A stretch of 15,752 nucleotides of DNA from assembly GCA_039812405.1 (NCBI GenBank), contig JBDIAL010000069.1, forward strand, positions 1 to 15,752. The letters run 5' to 3'. Position numbers and translations under genes: made by a program. Position 1 is the stretch's first letter. Each line of letters opens with the position of its first letter. The notes beneath the pieces were generated by a model. It had not been told where the DNA came from. It searched no databases and saw nothing but the letters and a program-made list of their open reading frames with translations. The stretch comes from Nostocoides sp039812405 (GTDB lineage Bacteria; Actinomycetota; Actinomycetes; Actinomycetales; Dermatophilaceae). Of this stretch, positions 1 to 7,076 are shown one piece after another.

Positions 1-1214
1 GAGGTGCGCGCGGCGGGGGAGTGCCTGGCTGGTCCACCGTGCCGGGTGCGAACCTCCAGGATGCCGGCGCGGGCCGCGTCCAGGGCCGCCGCGACCGCGC
101 CGGTCACCACGATGTCACCGTCGAGCGGCGAGGCGACGATCTCCGGGACCGGCAGATCCAGCCCGTCGTGCCGGTCCGCGCGGGCCGCGTCGATGACGGG
201 GCCGACGGCGGCCGCGATGTCGCCGGAGATGATGATGCGCCGCGGGTCGAACATGCTGCCGAGCACGCTGACCATGCGGGCCAACGCGTGCCCGACGTCC
301 CGCACGACCCGCAGGGCGTCGGGGTCGCCGGCGCTCGCGAGCGCCAGGACCAGCGGCGCGTCGACCTCGTCGGCGGGGGTGCGGCCCAGGGGGCTCTCGG
401 GCCCCAGGTCGCCGCGCTCGATCAGCTCCCGCGCCCCGAGCTCGAGGCGAGCGCCCAGCCCGGTCGGGACGCCGACCCCCTCGACATGGACGAAGGCCGT
501 CATCTCCCCGGCGCCGCCGTGGGCTCCGCGCAGCAGTCGCCCGTCGATCACGACCCCGGCGCCCAGCCGCCCGCCGGCCAGCAGCGCGACGTAGTCGCGC
601 AGGCCCACCGCCGCACCGTGGGCGCCCTCCGCGACGGCGGCCAGCGACGCGTCGTTCTCGATGCGCACGATGGGCGCCCAGTCCGCGAGGAGCGAGACGA
701 GGTCGGGATTGGTGTGCTGCCAGAACCCGGTCGGGTGCTGCGGCGACCGTCCCTGGGCGTCCACGGGCGCGGCGACGCCCACGCCGATGGCGACGCACTC
801 GCGACGGTCACGTCCCGCGGCCGCCAGGGCGCGCTCGATGCCGGAGACGATCGCCGCACGACGCTCCTCGGTGGTCTCCTGCCGGTGGTCCCGGAACTCA
901 CGCACCGAGGCCAGCGGGGTGCCGAGCAGGTCGGCGACCGTGACGACCAGGTGGGCATGCCCGGCGTCGATGCCGGCGACGACCCCGCCCGCGGCGTTGA
1001 GGGCGAACCGGCGTGACGGGCGACCCGCCCGGTAGAGACCGGCGGCCCGCGCGTCGGGGAGCTCACGCAGCAGGTCGAGCTCGACGAGGGCGTTGATGGT
1101 GCTGATGATGGTGGAGCGGGTCAGTCCCAGCGCGGCGATGGCATCGCTGGCGGTGAACTCGCCCCCGCGCCACGCGAAGTCGAGCACGGCGTCGTAGCTG
1201 GCTGGGTGCGGCAC
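1..1214 (-). CDS. ROK-family transcriptional regulator (3' end cut by window edge)
   Basis: Leftward gene starting at GTG 1214-1212, with a purine-rich GGAGAAGGGAAGAGG directly upstream; it is still open at base 1, giving 404 codons, close to full length for the family. The N-terminal 20-62 region looks like a winged helix-turn-helix (residues around LTRSTIISTINAL). A ROK fold follows: GIDAGHAHL at 81-89 (phosphate-binding loop), VRIENDAS at 183-190 and GAHGGAGEM at 230-238. The cysteine-rich zinc motif of many ROK proteins is absent: the stretch after GEM has no Cys. ROK regulators usually repress sugar operons and release DNA on binding a sugar or sugar phosphate. Divergence from the ABC-transporter/alpha-glucosidase operon strongly suggests that operon is its target and that it also controls itself. 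The ligand is not readable from the sequence. Confidence 0.93.
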   Translation of the reverse strand, partial: MPHPASYDAVLDFAWRGGEFTASDAIAALGLTRSTIISTINALVELDLLRELPDARAAGLYRAGRPSRRFALNAAGGVVAGIDAGHAHLVVTVADLLGTPLASVREFRDHRQETTEERRAAIVSGIERALAAAGRDRRECVAIGVGVAAPVDAQGRSPQHPTGFWQHTNPDLVSLLADWAPIVRIENDASLAAVAEGAHGAAVGLRDYVALLAGGRLGAGVVIDGRLLRGAHGGAGEMTAFVHVEGVGVPTGLGARLELGARELIERGDLGPESPLGRTPADEVDAPLVLALASAGDPDALRVVRDVGHALARMVSVLGSMFDPRRIIISGDIAAAVGPVIDAARADRHDGLDLPVPEIVASPLDGDIVVTGAVAAALDAARAGILEVRTRHGGPARHSPAART

Positions 1215-1282
1215 CCTCTTCCCTTCTCCGGCGGCGCATCCGTATGCCGATGCGCGATGTGACCTGACGTGCATACAGGGTC

Positions 1283-1313
1283 TTGACACCTCCCCCCATC
1301 GCCATCACACTAT
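1283..1313 (+). promoter_or_regulatory. Candidate promoter of the sugar-uptake operon
   Basis: A perfect TTGACA lies at 1283-1288. The -10 is unclear: CACACT (1306-1311, 17-base spacer) or CACTAT (1308-1313, 19-base spacer), both weak. Either would start transcription upstream of the TCGACAA repeats, which could then act as a roadblock operator. TAGATT at 1339-1344 is an alternative -10 without a good -35. Confidence 0.35.
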
Positions 1314-1337
1314 CAACCGCAAGAATTGATTCGACAA
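1309..1337 (-). promoter_or_regulatory. Candidate promoter of the ROK gene
   Basis: Read on the minus strand, TTGTCG (1337-1332) and GATAGT (1314-1309) are separated by exactly 17 bases, each matching four of six positions of the -35 and -10 consensus. The -35 overlaps one copy of the TCGACAA repeat, which fits autorepression. This is a hand match only. Confidence 0.4.
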
Positions 1338-1362
1338 CTAGATTTAACTGATCGACAAACTA
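1331..1362. promoter_or_regulatory. Direct repeat TCGACAA(A)CTA, probable operator
   Basis: TCGACAACTA at 1331-1340 and TCGACAAACTA at 1352-1362 begin 21 bp apart, two helical turns, inside the only AT-rich stretch between the divergent ROK gene and the solute-binding protein gene. One copy overlaps the candidate -35 of the ROK gene and both lie between the candidate operon promoter and the operon start. GAATTGATTC at 1323-1332 next to the first copy adds a small inverted repeat. Position and spacing suggest the ROK binding site; binding is inferred. Confidence 0.5.
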
Positions 1363-1387
1363 TGAGCAGGCAGTCGCGGGAAGGACG

Positions 1388-2686
1388 ATGGTGTCTACAC
1401 GCCAACCACAGCGGTCACCGGGCAGGCGAGATCTGACGCGACGAGGGTTCCTCGCCGGAGCCGGCTCCGTCGCAGCGGGGATCGGTCTTGCCGGGTGCTC
1501 GTCGGCCGCGGCCAGTGCGACGGGGGTCACGAACATCTCGTTCTACCTGTCCAAGCCGGAGGTCATCGGGTACTTCCACGACCTCATCAGCACCTACCAC
1601 TCCGAGCAGGACAAGGTCCGGGTCACCCTGGACTCCTCCACGAACATCCCGGCGTCCTTCGTGCGCAACCGCCCACCCGACCTCGGGCTGTGGAACTACA
1701 ACCTGTCGGTGACCGAGTTCGTCAACCGGGGCGCCTGGATGGACATGAGCGCGACGCCCTACGTCAAGGACATCAACCCGTCCGTGTGGGAGCTGATGAA
1801 GCTGACCGCCGACGACCCGATGCGTGCCATCCCCTACTCGGTCATGGCGGCCGGGGTCATCTACAACCGTGACATCTTCGACAAGCACCACCTCGCGGTG
1901 CCGACCACGTGGAGCGAGTTCACCGCGGTGTGCGACACGCTCAAGGCGGCCGGGGTCACCCCGATCTACGGCACCTTCGCCGACAGCTGGACCATCGCCC
2001 AGGGCATGTTCGACTACTCCATCGGCGGCATGGTCGACGTGCCGTCCTTCTTCACCGCGATCAGGGCCGAGGGCACCAAGCTCACCGCGGACTCTCCGCA
2101 CTCCTTCACCAGGGACTTCGGCCCACCGATGGACCGCATGGTCGAGCTGCTGAAGTACCACAACCCGAACGCCAGCTCGCGCAAGTACGGCGACGGCAAC
2201 ACCGCCTTCGCCCAGGGCAAGGCCGCCATGTACTTCCAGGGTCCGTGGGCGTTCAGCCAGATCGCGCTGACGACCAAGAACCTGAACATGGGCACCTTCC
2301 CCCTGCCCGTCACCGACGACCCCGGCGACCTGAAGGCCCGGGTCAACATCGACCTCGCCCTGTGGATCCCCGAGTCGTGCCCGCGCAAGGAGGCCGCCAT
2401 GGACTTCATGGCCTGGCTGCTCCAGCCACGGATCAACGACAAGTACAACGACGACAACGACGGCTACGGCGCCCGCGTCGGGGCGCCCGCACCCTCCAAC
2501 CCGGCGTTGGCGGGCCTGAGCGGCTTCTACCACAAGAACGCCTTCTACCTCGGCCCCTCGCAGCTCGTGCCCTTCTCCATCCCGGTGGCGAACTACGCCC
2601 AGTCCATCGCGCTCGGCTCGGCTCCGGGACCCCAGCTGGCGAAGCTCAACGCCGACTGGGCGCGCTACTCGATCCGCGCCTCCTGA
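1388..2686 (+). CDS. ABC transporter extracellular sugar-binding lipoprotein
   Basis: Family 1 extracellular solute-binding protein, 432 residues, the usual length. It should capture a sugar outside the membrane and deliver it to the two permeases encoded next. The N-terminus has a twin-arginine motif (TRRGFLAG, R18-R19), a hydrophobic stretch and a lipobox LAGC with the lipidated Cys at residue 37, so it is a Tat-exported lipoprotein. The mature protein has family-typical features such as a GKAAMYFQGPWA segment. The ATG at 1388 has AAGGA only two bases upstream; the next codon, GTG 1391, is five bases from it and may be the true start, which would remove one residue. It is first in the operon, 38 bases before the first permease. 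An alpha-glucoside substrate is inferred from the downstream GH13 gene; the binding site cannot be read by eye. Confidence 0.92.
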   Translation: MVSTRQPQRSPGRRDLTRRGFLAGAGSVAAGIGLAGCSSAAASATGVTNISFYLSKPEVIGYFHDLISTYHSEQDKVRVTLDSSTNIPASFVRNRPPDLGLWNYNLSVTEFVNRGAWMDMSATPYVKDINPSVWELMKLTADDPMRAIPYSVMAAGVIYNRDIFDKHHLAVPTTWSEFTAVCDTLKAAGVTPIYGTFADSWTIAQGMFDYSIGGMVDVPSFFTAIRAEGTKLTADSPHSFTRDFGPPMDRMVELLKYHNPNASSRKYGDGNTAFAQGKAAMYFQGPWAFSQIALTTKNLNMGTFPLPVTDDPGDLKARVNIDLALWIPESCPRKEAAMDFMAWLLQPRINDKYNDDNDGYGARVGAPAPSNPALAGLSGFYHKNAFYLGPSQLVPFSIPVANYAQSIALGSAPGPQLAKLNADWARYSIRAS

Positions 2687-2724
2687 CTCCTGCCCCGTCC
2701 ACCCGAAGCGAAACGAGCCTCCCC

Positions 2725-3627
2725 ATGACGACTGCCACCGCGCCGAAGGCGGTGCCCGAGCCTCCCGCCAAGCGCCGCATCGACCCGACCTTCTACGCCT
2801 TCCTGCTCCCGAGCGTCGTGCTGTTCACCCTCGCCATCACGGTGCCGGCGATCATGGGCATCGTGCTGAGCTTCACCGACTCGGTCGGGTTCGGCCCGTT
2901 CAAGTTCATCGGACTCACCAACTACGTCGCCGCGTTCTCCGACCCGGCCATCCGGGCGTCGTACGGCTTCACGTTCCTCATCGCCATCGTCACCACCGTC
3001 GTGGTCAACGTCATCGCCTTCCTGCTGGCGATCGGCTTGACCTCCAAGATCCGGGCCAAGATCGCCCTGCGCAGCATCTTCGTGCTGCCCATGGTCATCT
3101 CGGGCATCGTCATCGCCTACGTCTTCAGCTACCTGTTCAGCAACACCGTCCCGTCGATCGCGACCCATCTGGGCATCGGGCCGCTGGAGTCCTCGATGAC
3201 GGCCAACCCCAAGCTGGCCTGGATCACCATCGTCATCGTCTCCGCCTGGCAGGCGATCCCGGGCACCCTGCTCATCTACATCGCCGGGGTGATGTCGATC
3301 CCCGGCGACGTGTACGAGGCAGCCTCGTTGGACGGCGCCACCGGCCGACGGCAGCTGCTGTCCATCACGGTGCCGCTGACCGCCGGCTACATCGTCATCA
3401 ACGTGATCATGGGCTTCAAGAACTTCATGAACGTGTACGACGTCATCGTCGGTCTGACGGGCGGCGGACCCGGGACCGCCACCACGAGCGTCTCGATGAC
3501 GATCTTCAACGGGCTGAGCAGCGGGGACTACGCCTACCAGATGGCCAACGCGACCATCTTCTTCGTCATCGCCATCATCGTCGCGCTGCTCCAGCTTCGC
3601 TTCACTCGCGGAAGGGCCGAGTTCTGA
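2725..3627 (+). CDS. Sugar ABC transporter permease (MalF type)
   Basis: Integral membrane subunit of a carbohydrate importer (CUT1 type), 300 residues. After a short cytoplasmic lead there are about six hydrophobic segments, the first near residues 22-50. The cytoplasmic EAA loop that docks the ATPase is clear: EAASLDGATGRRQLLSITVP beginning at E198, with the conserved glycine at 204. TGGGPGTAT at 245-253 is the usual MalF-type motif before the last helix. ATG 2725 was chosen because the family N-terminus begins just after it; the Shine-Dalgarno is weak, so translation may depend on the upstream gene. Its stop overlaps the start of the next permease (TGATG), a sign of translational coupling. 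Confidence 0.93.
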   Translation: MTTATAPKAVPEPPAKRRIDPTFYAFLLPSVVLFTLAITVPAIMGIVLSFTDSVGFGPFKFIGLTNYVAAFSDPAIRASYGFTFLIAIVTTVVVNVIAFLLAIGLTSKIRAKIALRSIFVLPMVISGIVIAYVFSYLFSNTVPSIATHLGIGPLESSMTANPKLAWITIVIVSAWQAIPGTLLIYIAGVMSIPGDVYEAASLDGATGRRQLLSITVPLTAGYIVINVIMGFKNFMNVYDVIVGLTGGGPGTATTSVSMTIFNGLSSGDYAYQMANATIFFVIAIIVALLQLRFTRGRAEF

Positions 3628-4535
3628 TGTCCAGCTCCAGTGTCACGCCTGCGGAGGTCGTCGCCCCGCGGACGCAGGTCCCGGTCAGGCGTCGCCGTCG
3701 TGGCGGGCCCGGCGGCGACGGACGGATCAACTGGCCGGTCACCGTCATCCTGGCGGTCTGCTCGCTCAGCATCCTCCTGCCGCTCTACGTGACGGTCGCC
3801 ATGGCCTTCAAGACGACCACGCAAGCGGTCAACGGCAACGCCTTCCAGCTGCCGGCGCCGTTCAGCCTCTCCGGGTTCAAGCAGGCGTGGACCCTGACGC
3901 GGTTCCCCCGGAGCTTCGGCATCTCGATCGGGGTGTCGGCCATCACGGTCGTCGGGACCATCGTGCTGAGCGCGATGGCGGCATACGCCATCTCGCACAA
4001 CTGGGAGAGGCGAGTGTTCCGCTGGTCGTTCTACTACCTGCTGGCCGCCATGTTCCTGCCCTTCCCGGTCGTGGCGCTGTCGCAGGTGAAGCTGACCGCG
4101 ATGGTGCACCTGGACAACCCGTTCGGCGTCGCGATCCTGCACGTCATGTTCCAGCTGGCCTTCAGCGTGATGCTGTTCACCGCCTTCCTGCGCTCCATCC
4201 CCGCCGAGCTGGAGGAGAGCGCCCGGCTCGAAGGGTGCAACACGACGCAGGTCTTCCGGATCCTCATCTTCCCGTTGCTGGCGCCGATGAGCGCGACGGT
4301 CGGCATCTTCGCCTTCCTCGCCTCGTGGAACGACTACATGATGCCCAACCTGATCACCTCCAACCCCTCGCATCAGACGCTGCCGGTGCTGCAGGCGATC
4401 TTCCAGACCCAGTTCTCCAACAACTACAACGTGTCCTTCGCGTCGTACCTCATGGCCATGGCGCCCTCGATCATCGTCTACCTCTTCGCGCAGCGCTGGG
4501 TCATGTCCGGGCTGACGCAGGGAGCGATCAAGTAG
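3627..4535 (+). CDS. Sugar ABC transporter permease (MalG type)
   Basis: Second membrane subunit of the importer, 302 residues. An Arg-rich cytoplasmic N-terminus (R21-R25) precedes the first membrane helix at about 35-60. The EAA loop starts at about E196-E197 (EESARLEGCNTTQVFRILIF), keeping the key glycine at 203 but with Glu where Asp is usual. SWNDYMMP at 233-240 is typical of MalG-type permeases. The ATG overlaps the stop of the preceding permease by one base, so the two are coupled and made in equal amounts. No ATP-binding subunit gene follows; the importer probably uses a shared MsiK-like ATPase encoded elsewhere, as is common in actinobacteria. Confidence 0.93.
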   Translation: MSSSSVTPAEVVAPRTQVPVRRRRRGGPGGDGRINWPVTVILAVCSLSILLPLYVTVAMAFKTTTQAVNGNAFQLPAPFSLSGFKQAWTLTRFPRSFGISIGVSAITVVGTIVLSAMAAYAISHNWERRVFRWSFYYLLAAMFLPFPVVALSQVKLTAMVHLDNPFGVAILHVMFQLAFSVMLFTAFLRSIPAELEESARLEGCNTTQVFRILIFPLLAPMSATVGIFAFLASWNDYMMPNLITSNPSHQTLPVLQAIFQTQFSNNYNVSFASYLMAMAPSIIVYLFAQRWVMSGLTQGAIK

Positions 4536-4539
4536 GCGG

Positions 4540-4584
4540 GCCGCGCTCTGCGGCGCCTCACCGGCGTCGCAGCGTCTCGCCGGT
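4540..4584 (+). other. Two successive hairpins between permease and glucosidase genes
   Basis: GCCGC (4540-4544) pairs with GCGGC (4550-4554) across five bases. ACCGGCG (4560-4566) pairs with CGCCGGT (4578-4584) across eleven bases. No T-tract follows, and the next gene has its own strong ribosome site, so these may be an mRNA-stabilising or partial-termination element inside the operon rather than a true end. Confidence 0.4.
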
Positions 4585-4625
4585 ATGCAACGACCTCCGC
4601 CCGACCCGAAAGGAAGGCCCCACTC

Positions 4626-6329
4626 GTGACACACCCTGCCGCCGGCAGCACCCTCGTCCGCTCCGCGCACCCCGATGCGCAGTGGTGGCGTCAGGCTGTC
4701 GTGTATCAGATCTATCCCCGCAGCTTCGCCGACGCCAACGGCGACGGGATCGGCGACCTGCGCGGCATCACCTCCAGGGTGCCCTACCTGCGGGAGCTCG
4801 GGGTCGACGCGGTGTGGCTCAGCCCCTTCTACCCCTCGGCCCTGGCTGACGGTGGCTACGACGTGGCCGACCACCGGGACGTCGACCCGCACATCGGGAC
4901 CCTCGCCGAGTTCGACACCATGGTCGCCGCGCTGCACGCGGCGGGCATCAGGGTCGTCGTCGACATCGTCCCCAACCACACCTCCGACCGGCACGCGTGG
5001 TTCCAGGCCGCTCTGGCCGCACCGAGGGGGTCCGCGGAGCGGGAGCGCTACATCTTCCGCGACGGGAAGGGGGAGCAGGGTGAGCTGCCGCCGACCCGGT
5101 GGCAGTCGCTGTTCGGCGGGAGCGCCTGGGAGCGGGTGACCGAGCCGGACGGCATGCCGGGGCAGTGGTACCTGCACCTGTTCGCCACGGAGCAGCCCGA
5201 CCTCAACTGGGACAACCCGGATGTGCGCGAGGACTTCCGCACGACCCTTCGGTTCTGGTCCGACCGCGGGGTCGACGGGTTCCGCGTCGACGTCGCGCAC
5301 GGGCTGAGGAAGAACCTCGACCCGGCCTTCGACGCCCTGAGGACGATCGTCGGTGGATTCGACATGTTCCACGACGGGGAGCATCCGCTCTGGGACCGGG
5401 ACGACGTGCAGGACGTCTATGCCGAGTGGCGCGCCGTGTTCGACGAGTACGACCCGCCGCGCACGGCGGTCGCCGAGGCGTGGGTGCCCTCGCACCGCCG
5501 CGGTCGCTACGCCTCGCCGGAGGGACTCGGCCAGGCCTTCAACTTCGACCTGCTCAAGGCCGACTTCGACGCGACACAGTTCCACGAGGTGATCTCCCGG
5601 AACCTGGACGAGGCCGCGGTGACGGGTGCGTCCTCGACCTGGGTGTTCTCCAACCACGACGTCATCCGCCATGCGACCCGCTACGGACTGCCCCGGAGCA
5701 GCAGCGCCGCTCGGGAGACCGACAGCGAGAGCGAGGAGGGCAGGCAGTGGCTCCTGCGGGGCGGGGATCCCGCCGCGGTCGACGCCGGGGGCGGGCTGCA
5801 GCGGGCCCGTGCCGCAACGCTCCTCATGCTGGCGCTGCCCGGCTCGGCATACGTCTACCAGGGGGAGGAGCTCGGGCTCCCGGAGGTCGGGCAGATCCCG
5901 GACGCCGACCGACAGGATCCCATCTTCATGCGCCACCACGGCTTCGACGTCGGGCGGGACGGATGCCGGGTGCCGCTGCCGTGGACCCGGTCGGGCCGCT
6001 CGTTCGGGTTCGGGGACGACGGGTCCCATCTGCCGCAGCCCGCCTGGTTCGCGGACTACTCCGTCGAGGCGGAGGACGGTCAGCCGGGGTCGACGCTCAC
6101 CTTCTACCGGGACGCGCTGGCCCTGCGCCGGGAGCTGCAGACGAGCGAGTCGCTGGAGTGGGTCCGGGTCACGCCGGACCTGCTGCACGTCAGGCGTCCC
6201 GGCGGCTGGGAGATCGTCACGAACTTCGGGGCCCGGGCAGTCCCCATGCCGGCGGGGACGGTGCTGCTGGCCAGCGGCCCGGTGACCGACGAGCTGCCCG
6301 GACGGACGACGGTCTGGCTGCGCCGCTGA
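4626..6329 (+). CDS. GH13 alpha-glucosidase (oligo-1,6-glucosidase-like)
   Basis: Cytoplasmic glycoside hydrolase family 13 enzyme, 567 residues, expected to release glucose from the alpha-glucosides imported by the adjacent transporter. Start is GTG 4626 with AGGAAGG eight bases upstream. The four GH13 regions are visible: DIVPNHTS at 113-120, GFRVDVAHG with nucleophile D222, AVAEAW with acid/base E284, and FSNHDVIR with the transition-state Asp at 345; QPDLNW at 190-195 is region V. An acidic, Ser-rich insertion (about 357-385) lies before the last barrel segment, and RQDPIF and DGCRVPLPW are typical of actinobacterial alpha-glucosidases. There is no signal peptide. Maltose, isomaltose, trehalose, sucrose or palatinose are all possible substrates; sequence alone does not decide. 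A strong hairpin covers its stop codon. Confidence 0.94.
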   Translation: MTHPAAGSTLVRSAHPDAQWWRQAVVYQIYPRSFADANGDGIGDLRGITSRVPYLRELGVDAVWLSPFYPSALADGGYDVADHRDVDPHIGTLAEFDTMVAALHAAGIRVVVDIVPNHTSDRHAWFQAALAAPRGSAERERYIFRDGKGEQGELPPTRWQSLFGGSAWERVTEPDGMPGQWYLHLFATEQPDLNWDNPDVREDFRTTLRFWSDRGVDGFRVDVAHGLRKNLDPAFDALRTIVGGFDMFHDGEHPLWDRDDVQDVYAEWRAVFDEYDPPRTAVAEAWVPSHRRGRYASPEGLGQAFNFDLLKADFDATQFHEVISRNLDEAAVTGASSTWVFSNHDVIRHATRYGLPRSSSAARETDSESEEGRQWLLRGGDPAAVDAGGGLQRARAATLLMLALPGSAYVYQGEELGLPEVGQIPDADRQDPIFMRHHGFDVGRDGCRVPLPWTRSGRSFGFGDDGSHLPQPAWFADYSVEAEDGQPGSTLTFYRDALALRRELQTSESLEWVRVTPDLLHVRRPGGWEIVTNFGARAVPMPAGTVLLASGPVTDELPGRTTVWLRR

Positions 6330-6340
6330 GACCGTCGTCC
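6304..6340 (+). terminator. Hairpin spanning the alpha-glucosidase stop codon
   Basis: GGACGACGGTCT (6304-6315) is a perfect complement of AGACCGTCGTCC (6329-6340): a 12-bp GC-rich stem with a 13-base loop that holds most of the TGA stop (6327-6329). No T-tract follows, so it fits the I-shaped terminators suggested for actinobacteria or a 3'-end protection structure for the sugar operon. Confidence 0.6.
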
Positions 6341-6371
6341 CGGGAGACCGCCGTCCGGGAGACCGCCAGGG
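6329..6371 (+). repeat. Three tandem copies of an AGACCG(T/C)CGTCCGGG unit
   Basis: Units begin at 6329 (16 bases), 6345 (15 bases) and 6360 (partial, AGACCGCCAGGG). The first contains the right arm of the terminator hairpin. The second (AGACCGCCGTCC) could pair with the same left arm with one mismatch, so duplication has created an alternative partner. Confidence 0.6.
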
Positions 6372-6380
6372 CCCTGTCTC

Positions 6381-6395
6381 TAGGATCGGGCCATG
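6381..6395 (+). promoter_or_regulatory. Leaderless-type promoter before the HIT gene
   Basis: TAGGAT (6381-6386), a TANNNT -10 element, lies six bases before an ATG at 6393. In actinobacteria this spacing places the transcription start on the ATG itself. No convincing -35 is seen. Confidence 0.5.
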
Positions 6396-6416
6396 ACCCA
6401 GGACGTCGTCGCATGA
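6393..6416 (+). CDS. Seven-codon leader ORF (MTQDVVA) overlapping the HIT start
   Basis: ATG 6393 to TGA 6414-6416. It begins where a leaderless transcript from TAGGAT would begin, and its stop overlaps the HIT start as ATGA. It also carries AGGA at 6400-6403, nine bases before the HIT ATG. It could be a translational-coupling leader rather than a gene with a functional product. The existence of the peptide is inferred. Confidence 0.35.
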   Translation: MTQDVVA

Positions 6417-6973
6417 CCGAGGACACGGTCGGTGAGCCGGTCGTGGAGGACCCGGGCTCCTTCGCGGGGGATCCGGACGGGTTCGAGCGGCTGTGGACCC
6501 CGCACCGGATGGCCTACGTCAGCGGCGACCGGCCGTCCAGCGTCGCGGGGGAGGGGTGCCCGTTCTGCGCCGCCCCCGAGAAGGACGACGCCGACGGGCT
6601 CATCGTCCATCGCGGCGAGCTGTGCTACGTCGTCCTGAACCTCTTCCCCTACAACCCCGGCCACCTGCTCGTCTGCCCCTACCGGCACGTCTCGCTGTAC
6701 GTCGACCTCACCGACGAGGAGACGGCGGAGTTCACCGCCCTGACCAAGGACGCGATCAGGGCGCTCGAGGCCGCCTCGCACCCGATGGGCCTCAACCTCG
6801 GGATCAACCAGGGCGACGTCGCGGGAGCGGGCGTGGCCGCCCACCTGCACCAGCACGTCGTGCCGCGGTGGGGCGGCGACGCGAACTTCCTGCCCATCGT
6901 GGCCCGCACCAAGGCGCTTCCCGCCCTGCTGGAGGACACCCGCCGGCTCCTCGTCGAGCACTGGCCGGCCTGA
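6413..6973 (+). CDS. HIT-family nucleotide hydrolase/phosphorylase
   Basis: 186-residue histidine-triad protein. The HIT motif is HLHQHVV with histidines at 144, 146 and 148; C49 and C52 (CPFC) form the Cys pair that binds zinc in this subfamily. The region NPGHLLVCPYRHV at 81-93 is family-typical. The mycobacterial protein in the same place (Rv2613c, next to pgsA) is known as a diadenosine tetraphosphate phosphorylase, so Ap4A breakdown is the likeliest role; substrate is inferred. ATG 6413 was chosen because the frame upstream is antisense-like read-through of the glucosidase and the short leader ends there. In many actinobacteria thrS precedes this gene and pgsA follows; here the sugar operon lies upstream and four other genes lie between it and pgsA. 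Confidence 0.9.
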   Translation: MTEDTVGEPVVEDPGSFAGDPDGFERLWTPHRMAYVSGDRPSSVAGEGCPFCAAPEKDDADGLIVHRGELCYVVLNLFPYNPGHLLVCPYRHVSLYVDLTDEETAEFTALTKDAIRALEAASHPMGLNLGINQGDVAGAGVAAHLHQHVVPRWGGDANFLPIVARTKALPALLEDTRRLLVEHWPA

Positions 6974-7028
6974 CCCCGCGTCGGAGGACCCCCGCCGAGC
7001 AGTCCATCACTCCGGATAATTCCTACTG

Positions 7029-7041
7029 TAACGATGTGTTA
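7029..7041. promoter_or_regulatory. AT-rich island with TAAC-N5-GTTA dyad before the dioxygenase
   Basis: TAAC (7029-7032) and GTTA (7038-7041) form a 13-bp dyad within an unusually AT-rich stretch (about 7015-7042) that also holds GATAAT and TGTTAT, either of which could be a -10. No good -35 is seen. A regulator site overlapping the promoter is plausible, with no regulator gene beside it. Confidence 0.35.
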
Positions 7042-7076
7042 TGGTCCGAGTCCACCGACAGCGAAGGACCAGCCTA

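Noticed and set aside
21..1016. Long rightward open frame opposite the ROK gene
   Set aside because: It is antisense to a clear ROK protein, and its translation is Arg/Asp/Gly-rich with no family features.
3534..6188. 884-codon leftward open frame across permease 2 and glucosidase
   Set aside because: It is a GC-bias shadow: antisense to two confidently identified genes, with low-complexity Val/Arg/Gly/Asp translation.
7041..7076. Earlier in-frame ATG for the dioxygenase
   Set aside because: No ribosome site, lies in the AT-rich promoter region, and adds an Arg-rich lead unlike the family; GTG 7077 has GAAGGA at good spacing.
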